Both the position numbers and the translations under genes were made by a program. Shown here piece after piece: positions 1 through 6,111 of a stretch of 6,111 nt of DNA. Position 1 is the stretch's first letter. Each line of letters starts with the position of its first letter. A model generated the notes under the pieces. The model made no database searches. It was not told the DNA's origin and was given only the letters and a program-made list of their open reading frames with translations. Location of the stretch: positions 1-6,111 of the forward strand of contig JAAFHJ010000317.1 of NCBI GenBank assembly GCA_013298325.1, in the 5' to 3' direction. Source of the DNA: Myxococcales bacterium. GTDB taxonomy: Bacteria; Myxococcota_A; Polyangia; Polyangiales; Polyangiaceae.

Positions 1-3000
1 GGGTCGGCGCTCCGTGCATAGAGCAAAGAATCGCGTGCATCATCCAAGCTTCCAAGGGCGAGCGCACAGTCGGCAGCACCGAGGGAAGCACGCAGGAGCA
101 GCTCGCCTTCGAGGCCTCCGAGGGCGGCCCGGAAGTAGGGGAGCGCGTCCTCGAACCGGTCGTCTCGGCGCTCGAGTTCGGCACGGGCCAGGTAGACGTC
201 CGGCTGGGGGGCAGCCGCGAGGAGCGGCTCAAGGAAGGCGCGCGCTTCGTCAATTTCGCCGAGGCGCGCGAGCACATCGACGAGCTCAAGGCGGAGCTCT
301 TTTCCACGCATCGATGCGGCGTGCTCTTTCGAAGCGGCCCGCTCGAGATGACGGACAAGATCGCGCAGAAGCGATGGCTCCGCGGAGGCAGCGACGGCCG
401 CGCGAGCGGTCTCAAGGGCGGCGTCGTCATCGCCAAGTTCCCCTGCAAGATCGGCACGTTCACGAAGGAGCGCCGCGCGATGGGTGCCGGTGTCGTTGGC
501 GAGAGCGTCTTCGACCGTCGCGAAGGCTTCGTCGAGGGCGCCTGCGGCACGCAAATGCCCCACCAATTCCAATTGAAGCGCGCGGACCGTGTCATCCCCT
601 TCGGGGACTTCCGCGAGCGCTTCACGGATGACCGCGGCGGCGGCGACCGGATCCTCACGGGTGTCGCGATGGATCGCTGCGGCGTCGCGGAACCGAAGCA
701 CCTTCGCGTCCCAAGTCGTCGCAGCGAGGGCCGACTGGCGCAGCAAGTTTGCTAGGCGCTCCCACTCGCCCTTGTCGCGGCAGAAGCTCTCAAGGCGGGT
801 CCGGAGCGTTTCCGAGGTCGGGTCGGCGACGAGGCCGAGATCGAGGGCCCGGAGCACGCCGGCGTCGTCGTTGTCGGCTTCGCGAAGGGCGACGAGGTCG
901 AGGGTGTGGGCCGCCGTCCACTCGCCACGGGCGTGTGCCAGCAGGCGCTCAATTGCTTCCGCGCGGCCGCTCGCGTCGCCATGGCGGCGCTCGAGGTCGA
1001 CCAACGTAAGAGCAATTTCGCGATCTTCCGGTACACGTTCCGTCGCTTGGAGCAAGAGCGCACGCGCGTCGTCGATCTCGTTCTTGCGGAGATGAATCTT
1101 CGCCCGGCGGAGGGCGGTCGCCGCGAACGGGGCCCCGTCATCGAGGTCGCGGAGGGTGTCGAGGGAGCGGTCGAGGACGGCGGCGAGCGCAACATCATCG
1201 CCGGCGTCGGCGTGGAGTTCGGCGAGCTCGGCGAGGGCGACGGCGTCGTCGGCGCGCTCATCGATGACCTTCTCGAGGGCGGAACGGAGGGCGCTGTCGT
1301 CGTATCGGAGGCCATCGCGGAGTACGGCGATGTGGCGTTTCCGCAATTCATCGCGAGCGGTGGAGCTCTCGGCGTTCGTAGCGAGGCTCGAAAGAAGCTC
1401 GGCCGCCTTGTCCCATTGTTTGGTCCGCTCGTAGCTCTTCGCGAGTTCGAGACCGAGGTCCTCCCGCCCGAGCTCCTGGTAGATGCTTTCGAGCATCCCC
1501 TGGGCCACATTCGCGTGGCCGTGCTCGTTGGCAAGGGCCGCCGCCTGCTGAAGAAGGGCAAGCTTTGCTTCTTCGTCGTCGAGGAGGGAGGCCGCCTCCT
1601 GGAAGAGGGAGAGTCCGCTATTTGCCTCGCCGCGAATCAAGCGCGTCTCGGCGAGCTTCGTGAGGGCCCAGGCACGATCCCCGACCGTCGTCGGGTCGTC
1701 GAAGGCGTCGGCCGCTTCGCGAAGGGCCGTCTCAGCGAGCGACCCATCGCCCGCTTCTTGGGCAAGTAGCCACGCCTGTTCAAAGGGGGCACGCGTCTTT
1801 TCAAAGGCGCCGACCCGCAAGAGCGCAGTCACCGCAAGCTTCGTCTGGCCGCTCCGCTTCGCCGCCTTTTCAAACAACGAAAGTGCCGTCCCCTGATCGG
1901 GCCACGTATCGAGGGCCGACTCCATGATCGTCGCGACGGCGGCCGCTTCGTCGGCGGTCTCAAAGGCGCGGTCGAGGAGGGTGCAGGCCTCGTCGACGCC
2001 GTCTTCCGTACGAACCAGGAGGCGCGCAAGGCGTTCCCGGCGGGCGAAAGGTGCATCTTGCATCGAACCCGAGAAGACGGCATCTCGCAGGAGAGCGAGG
2101 AGGGCGTCGTCGCTTCCGGTCGCTTCGTAGGCGGCCGCGAGGCGCTCGCGGAGCACCTCGTCCTCGGGGAAGAGCCCTTGCGCCTCCTCAAGCCAGGGGA
2201 TCGCGGCGGTGGCATCTTCGAGGTCGTCGGCGAGGATGCGGCCGAGGTCGGCGACAATCGGCCCCCGGAGATCTTCGACGCGGACGTTCGGATCGGCCTC
2301 TTCGCGATCGTTGGCGAGGGCGCCGAGGCCCTTCTCAAGGATCTTCACAAAGTCGCGGAGCGGCTCCTTGGAGCCGTTCGCAGCGTCGCGAGCCAGGCGC
2401 TCGCCGAGGGCGCGACCTTCCGCGTTTTCCGGGAAGAGTGTGAGCGCGAGGAACACACGCTGCCGCGTCTCTTTGCCGTCCGAAGCAGCGTCTGTTCCGT
2501 CGGTCTCGAAGGCGGCAAGCTCAAGGGCCGCACGCGCCTGTTCGCGGTTCTTGATCCCCTTCTCGAGGCGCTTTTTAAGCGAGCGGACGAGCGTCGTGCG
2601 GTCGCCACGGGATCGAAGGAGCTTCTCAAATCGGACCGCTTCTTCCGGACTTTCATCGGCCGCTTCAAAGGCCGATTCGAGGATTTCTTCGGCGCGCTCC
2701 CCCTCCCCCTTCTTCGTTGCGATCAGGGCGAGTTCGAGGAGGACTTCCGTCTTCGCGATCCGGCGCGGACCTTCGTCGACCTCGCCGGAGCGACCGGCGG
2801 TTGCACGCCGGAGGACGGTGAGCAGGGCGCGGTAGGCGCGCTCCGCGCGATCCCAAGCCTCTTCGTCGCGGGCGAGCGCCGCCATCGACGCGAGAACCTC
2901 CGGGTTCGTTGCGTCAATTTTGCTCGCGAGTTCAAGCTCTTCGAGCCCCTTCTGGCGCTCCCCTTCCCGCAGCCAGGCGTGGGCGAGGTGGCGGTGGGTT

Positions 3001-6000
3001 CGGGCACGCTCCTTCGGGCGGCGCCCTTCAAAGCTATCGATGATCTTCCCGAGGATGGCGCGCGCTTCCGCGGGGGAACCGCTGTCGGCGAGGGCGTCGG
3101 AAAGCGTGTATTGCGCACGTACGTCGTCCGGCTTTAGGGCGACGGCGCGGCGGGCGACGTCGACGGCGAGCTCCTGACGCCCCTCCGTTCGACCATAAAT
3201 TTCAGCCGCTTCCGAAAACGCGGCGAAGGCGGCGTCGCTGTCGAGGGTGCCATCGGCGGCAAGGACGGACGCCCCACGACGGACGAGGAATGCGGCGAGG
3301 TCGGCCTCGTCCCCCCGGTCGCGGAGGCGGACCAAGAGGGCATCGGAGACGCCGCGGTGGGTCGCGTCGTCGTCGAAGGCGAGCGCGAGGACCTTCTCGG
3401 CGCGCTCCTTCTGCGCGGCCCGTACGAGGGCGTTCGCGAGCCGGAGAGCGACTGGTGCGCGCTCGTCCCCTTCGGCGGCGGCGAGGCGCTTCTCCAGGTA
3501 GGAGGCCGCCTCGCCGAAGGCGCGGCGGTTGATGGCGATCGCGGAGAGCTGGTCGAGGGCCTCCGCAGAGCCGTCGAGGGCGTAACGGGCGAGGAGGTGA
3601 CGCTTGGCGCGCACGTCGTCGCTGAGGGCCGTCAACGCGATCTGCGCGGCGCGGGCGTGGAGAGCCGCGGCGACGGAGCTCTCCCCGTCTCCGGCGTGGA
3701 GTTCGGCAAGATCGGCGAGCTTATCGGCCGCTTCCGCGTGAAGCCCTTCCGATTCAAGGGCGGCAAAGATCTCCGTTTGAATCGCGACGTTCTTCGGCGC
3801 CAAACCAAGTGCTTCACGAAGGGCGGCGAGGCGAGCGTCGCGGCGACCGGTGCGGAGTTCGAGGGTGGCAATTCCGAGAGCAGTTTCCGCCTTTCGCTCC
3901 GGATCTTTGCGGGCGCGGAAGCGATCTCGTTCGACGGAAAGCATGCTCTCAACGTCATCGGCGGCGACGTAGGCGGCGTAGAGTTCGTCGAGGGGCGCTT
4001 CGTCTTCCGGGCGCTCTTCAAAGAGCGTTCGGTAGAAGGTGTCGGCACGATCAATGTCGTTACACTCTTGGCGGGCGAGGCGGGCCGCCTCGAGGAGAAG
4101 CGCCCGACGACGCTCGGGAAGAAGTGTGTATCCCGCACCTTCTTCGGCGATCGTGAGGGCTGCTGCGGCATCCCCGCGCTCCCGCTGGACGGCGAGCAGC
4201 GTCGTCGTCGCAAAGTCGACGTCGTCGAGTTCGGCGCTGGCGTCCGACGGAGCCATTCCGGCGTCGCGGACGGTAAGGGCAACGCGGCGGAGTTCGTCGG
4301 CGAGGGCGAGGCGGCGGTCGGCCGTGAGCCCCGACGCAGCCGCGACGACGTTCGCCTCGCGAAGCTTCGCGGCATCGCCACCTTCCAAGCGCGAAAGCGC
4401 TTCGAGGGCGTCGACGAGCGCTTCGCTGGCGCCACGGGAACGACGCAATGCGACAAGTTCCGAAAGAAGATCAAGATCTTCCAGCGCCTCTGCCCAGGCC
4501 TGCGAAAAGACGCGGTCGGCGCTCGCGAGGTCGCTGGCGATGTCTCGGTACCAGCGACCGACCGTCACAAACAGCAGCCCACGCAGGCGGGCCGTCGGGC
4601 AGGCCGCCGCCTGGCCTTCAAGGGCGGTGAGGAACGGCCCCCAGAGTTCGACAGCTCCGGCAAGGGCGGCGGCGGTCGCGTCGCGAACGGCATCAAAGAG
4701 ATCGGTCGTGAGGCTGGCCGTTTCCACGAGGGAGGTGGCGAGGATGGCGACGTCTTCCGCAGCGACGGCGGCATGGACAACACCGAAGCGCGCGTCGACG
4801 TTTTCGGCATCGACGCGGCTCACGCTCCGGTAACGATCCCGCGCAATAGCCCCCTGATTTTGCTGCGCAAATCGAGCCGCAACCAGGAGCGTCAATCGTA
4901 CTTTTTCCGGAATCTCTTTGCCAACACGCCCCTCCGTGAGGGCAGTGTCAATGGCAGAAGTTCCCGTGGCGAAGTGCTCGCCGACGGCCAAGCGGAGGAG
5001 GGCCGACTCGGTCGTCATCGTGGCGTACGACTCGTAGGCGCGGAGGGCGAGACCGAAGGGGGCGTCGGAGCCGTCTTCGGCGGTCGCTCCGTGCGCTTCG
5101 ACCATCGCCAAGCTCTCGAGAAGCACAAGCGCCCGGGCGGCACCGTCTTGAACGACCGAGAGGCGGACTTCGGTAATCGCCGGGATTTTCGCCGGTCGAT
5201 GGGCGCGAAGCAGCGGCAGGAGCGCCGCGAGCGCCTCTTCGCGAACGTCCTCGACGTTTGCAGCATGCATGAGTCCGTCGAGGGCGGCGTCGAGGAGGTC
5301 GGGGGCCTCGGCGGCGGCGGCAAACGAAGGGATCGCGCGGGTGAGGTCGCCGGTGCGCGTCGCGTGGAGGTTCGCCAAGCGAAGCGCGAGGGAGGCACGG
5401 ACGCCAAGGTCGGTCGCAAGCGGGAGCGCCCCTTCGAGGGCCTCGGCGGCGAGGGCGGCGGCATCGCCACGCTCTTCGAGATCGGCGATGGCGACGCGGC
5501 TCTCAAGGGACTCGCCTGCGTCCGATTCGTAAAGACGCCAGGCGGCAAGCGCCTCTTCTCGGGCGCCGTCTTCGCGCAAAAGACGAGCAATCGCAAGAGT
5601 ATCGGCCTGGCGTTCCGTCGCCTTCCGGCCACGCACCGCGCGACGCTTGCGAAGCGCATCGAGGAGCGGCTCCCGTTCCGCGCGCGCTTCATGGATGGTG
5701 ACGAGCGCGTCGAGGGCGACAAGATCTTGGGCGTCGAGGGAGACCCGCTCGCGCCAGGCGGCAGCGGCGCGGTCGGCATCGCCGAGCTTGGTCGCGAGGG
5801 CGGCGGCGGCCCCCCAACGTTCGCGCTTGTCAACGGCGTCTTCCGTCAGCTGGGCGGCAGCCTCCAGCGCATCGAGGAGGCCCGGTTCGTCGCCGAGCGC
5901 CTCGCGATAACGCTGCAATTCCAAAGAGATTGGGAGTGCCAACTCCGCGGTTAGCCCGTCGCGCTTTCGCGCTTCGTCGAGGATGCCGGCCGCCTCGGCA

Positions 6001-6111
6001 AGGTCGTTGCGGACCGCCTCGGTGAGCGCTGCCGCCTCCTGGTAGAAGGGGGCCGCCTCGTCGGCGGTGATTTGGGCGCGGCCGAGCTTCACCAGCACCG
6101 CGACGCCCCGC
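1..6111 (-). CDS. Giant TPR-repeat protein, internal fragment (both ends outside the window)
   Basis: Minus-strand codons from 6110 down to 3 give 2036 residues with no stop, so the full protein exceeds 2000 residues. No start or stop codon can be assigned. The product is a string of amphipathic helix pairs with TPR spacing (small residues at positions 8, 20 and 27, Leu/aromatic at 4, 7, 11 and 24, and Asp/Pro turns such as LKPDD, LFPED, RVPEDR, LAPKN). The clearest are around residues 978-1105, 1478-1730 and 1842-2036. It is rich in Ala, Leu, Glu, Arg and Asp and has only five Cys (residues 504, 683, 1376, 1777, 2015). I see no transmembrane segment, catalytic motif or nucleotide-binding loop. 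TPR solenoids usually bind other proteins, so a scaffold or assembly role is likely, but the actual function, partners and location are unknown. Codon use is uniform throughout, with no frameshift or sign of internal transfer. SEL1-like or HEAT-like helical repeats are the main alternative for the weaker stretches. Confidence 0.93.
3..587 (-). repeat. Regular TPR array at the downstream edge (residues about 1842-2036)
   Basis: About five pairs in good register run to the window edge. They include VRALQLELVGHLRAAGALDE with FATVEDALAND, RAALLRERADLAGELGDDDA with LETARAAVAAS, ELRLELVDVLARLGEIDEAR with FLEPLLAAAPQP, VYLARAELERRDDRFEDALP with YFRAALGG, and SLGAADCALALGSLDDARDS. Gly8, Ala20 and Pro32-equivalent positions are often kept, better than in the N-terminal part of the fragment. 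The array clearly continues past position 1, so the C-terminus is not close to the edge by this evidence alone. Confidence 0.75.
603..863 (-). repeat. TPR-like composite block D (residues about 1750-1836)
   Basis: The sequence VLRALDLGLVADPTSETL starts the block and is followed by LESFCRDKGEWERLANLLRQ. A helix with TWDAKVLRFRDAAAIHRD and a closing helix VAAAAVIREALAEVPEGD complete it. The GEWERLANLLR plus R..D.AAIH order is the clearest version of the pattern I associate with long bacterial TPR proteins, in which a 'W..L...L' helix precedes an 'L..R.A.I' helix. It carries Cys1777. Confidence 0.65.
918..1679 (-). repeat. TPR-like solenoid segment (residues about 1478-1731)
   Basis: About seven helix pairs follow one another with little interruption. 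Examples are WALTKLAETRLIRGEANSGL with LFQEAASLLDD, QQAAALANEHGHANVAQ with MLESIYQELGRED, LELAKSYERTKQWDKAAELL, AVALAELAELHADAGDDVAL, and ALRRAKIHLRKNEIDDARAL with LQATERVPEDR. Spacing between equivalent positions is mostly 34-40 residues, with a longer linker around residues 1590-1617. The segment is soluble and charged, as expected of a superhelical scaffold. Confidence 0.7.
1950..2219 (-). repeat. TPR-like composite block C (residues about 1298-1387)
   Basis: The block opens with ATAAIPWLEEAQGLFPED, a textbook TPR helix B and turn, followed by the helix VLRERLAAAYEATGSDDAL. LALLRDAVFSGSMQDAPFAR links to a charged helix (RRERLARLLVRTEDG) and a final helix EACTLLDRAFETADEA. The order of elements is the same as in the blocks at 5463-5768 and 3795-4052. 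It contains one of only five cysteines (residue 1376). Confidence 0.6.
2499..2855 (-). other. Conserved-looking insert block within the TPR protein (residues about 1086-1204)
   Basis: After the TPR array the sequence reads WDRAERAYRALLTVLRR, then a Gly/Asp/Arg-rich loop of about 15 residues, then IAKTEVLLELALIATKKGEG and ERAEEILESAFEAADESPEE. It continues with VRFEKLLRSRGDRTTLVRS and LKKRLEKG. From memory, giant TPR proteins of myxobacteria and relatives carry a similar order (AYRALLL, a loop, SEVLxEL, then a RGD/RGE-containing helix pair). That resemblance is recollection, not a search result. The segment is helical and charged, but the long loop breaks normal 34-residue spacing, so it is listed apart from the repeats. 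A second loop rich in Asp, Gly and Thr (residues 1203-1215) follows its end. Confidence 0.5.
2805..3236 (-). repeat. Best TPR array in the window, about four units (residues about 959-1102)
   Basis: Four consecutive helix pairs fit the 34-residue TPR pattern well. One pair ends in AVDVARRAVALKPDD. The next runs from RAQYTLSDALADSGSPAEAR to ILGKIIDSFEG. The third has THRHLAHAWLREGERQKGLE followed by ELELASKIDATNP. The last is EVLASMAALARDEEAWDRAE and leads into block 2499-2855. The positions expected to hold Leu7, a small residue at 8, Ala20 and Pro32 are largely satisfied. This array is the firmest basis for the TPR assignment of the whole protein. Confidence 0.8.
3795..4052 (-). repeat. TPR-like composite block B (residues about 687-772)
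   Basis: The layout matches block A. A helix B with its turn (DTFYRTLFEERPEDEAP) leads to LDELYAAYVAADDVESML. A basic and acidic helix follows (SVERDRFRARKDPERKAE). A final pair carries LGIATLELRTGRR and LAALREALGLAP. The ERPEDE and GLAPKN turns sit where canonical TPRs place Pro32. The block is diverged enough from block A that only the layout, not the residues, is shared. Confidence 0.6.
4154..5217 (-). other. Weak-repeat central stretch of the same protein (residues about 299-652)
   Basis: This stretch stays in frame and helical, but TPR signatures are sparse. One acceptable pair lies at residues 404-436 (RLTLLVAARFAQQNQGAIAR, then DRYRSVSRVDAEN), and another covers residues 530-575 (DRVFSQAWAEALEDLD, LLSELVALRRSRGASEAL). 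Between them are Ala/Thr/Val-rich helices with few turn prolines. Residues 612-637 (Thr/Asp/Ser/Ala-rich, with two Met-Ala/Pro turns) look like a linker. No recognised non-TPR domain is visible, so either the repeats are strongly diverged or a different helical module sits here. Confidence 0.4.
5463..5768 (-). repeat. TPR-like composite block A (residues about 115-216)
   Basis: The block begins with the helix AAAAWRERVSLDAQDLVALD, a typical TPR helix B plus turn. A helix containing EPLLDALRKRR follows, then a charged segment (RKATERQADTLAIARLL), and a second TPR-like pair whose helix B reads EEALAAWRLYESD. The AAWR..L turn motif therefore appears twice, about 75 residues apart. This layout of repeat, single-unit helix and repeat recurs later in the protein. 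It is a protein-level repeat; the DNA itself is not visibly duplicated. Confidence 0.6.

Noticed and set aside
14..631. 205-codon plus-strand open frame, Arg/Gly/His-rich
   Set aside because: Low-complexity Arg/Ala/Gly/His product typical of an out-of-frame reading of GC-rich coding DNA.
321..755. 144-codon plus-strand open frame
   Set aside because: Same shadow frame, ending opposite a CTA codon, with no ribosome-binding site or domain evidence.
752..1561. 269-codon minus-strand open frame
   Set aside because: It is in a different minus frame from the TPR gene. Its Ser/Pro/Thr/Arg-rich product is a typical shifted-frame artefact.
906..1769. 287-codon plus-strand open frame with a few plausible-looking hydrophobic stretches
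   Set aside because: Antisense codon-aligned shadow ending opposite a CTA codon. The sense strand here encodes regular TPR pairs.
2058..3137. 359-codon plus-strand open frame
   Set aside because: Same antisense codon-aligned frame, ending opposite another CTA codon. The product shows no family features, while the opposite strand encodes the best TPR array.
3632..4474. 280-codon minus-strand open frame, Ser/Pro/Arg-rich
   Set aside because: Shifted frame inside the continuous TPR coding frame, with no domain signature.
412..5293. Short recurring DNA words such as TCAAGGGCGG and TCGAGGGCG on the plus strand
   Set aside because: They are reverse complements of frequent codon strings for Ala-Leu-Glu and Ala-Leu-Asp in TPR helices, irregularly spaced. 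They are not tandem repeats, CRISPR units or binding sites.
5015..5833. 272-codon minus-strand open frame, Ser/Pro/Arg-rich
   Set aside because: Shifted-frame shadow. The aligned minus frame carries TPR-like helices over the same bases.
3357..5954. 865-codon plus-strand open frame
   Set aside because: It is exactly codon-aligned antisense to the TPR gene, ends at the complement of a CTA Leu codon, and its product is a Gly/Arg/Val/Glu-rich sequence with no recognisable domain. Its length is explained by the absence of TTA and TCA in the sense gene.
1..6111. Possible promoters, terminators, RNA genes or mobile-element ends
   Set aside because: Every base belongs to the continuous coding frame. 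I saw no AT-rich promoter-like stretch, hairpin followed by a T run, tRNA-like fold or terminal inverted repeat.

Overview
The whole 6.1 kb window lies inside one very large protein-coding gene on the minus strand. Read in the minus frame whose codons pair with plus-strand triplets starting at positions 3, 6, 9 and so on, translation runs from position 6110 to position 3 through 2036 consecutive codons without a stop. Both ends are open: the start codon lies beyond position 6111 and the stop codon beyond position 1. I translated this frame by hand across the full window. Because neither end is present, a search for start-to-stop reading frames misses the real gene and reports only shadows of it.

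The encoded segment is an almost entirely alpha-helical, Ala/Leu/Glu/Arg/Asp-rich chain of degenerate tetratricopeptide (TPR)-like helix pairs. The best TPR matches lie at 3-587, 918-1679 and 2805-3236. Several longer blocks of about 80-100 residues (5463-5768, 3795-4052, 1950-2219, 603-863) share one layout: a TPR-like pair ending in a short Asp/Pro-rich turn, a 'work-unit' helix, then a charged helix pair. A distinct block at 2499-2855 (AYRALL...SEVLLEL...FEKLLRSRGD) resembles a segment I associate with giant TPR proteins of Myxococcota and related former Deltaproteobacteria. No enzyme domain, transmembrane segment or signal peptide is visible in this part.

Organism: GC is high (roughly two-thirds by eye). 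Codons favour G or C in the third position, Leu is mostly CTC/CTT, and TTA (Leu) and TCA (Ser) are absent. Together with a TPR protein of more than 2000 residues, this suggests a myxobacterium-like (Myxococcota / Bradymonadales-type) genome. That is inference only.

There is no intergenic DNA, promoter, terminator, RNA gene, mobile element or CRISPR array. The most likely role is a large protein-protein interaction scaffold, but the function is unknown. The interesting content is the gene's size, its modular repeat architecture and the antisense frame that stays open because of codon choice.
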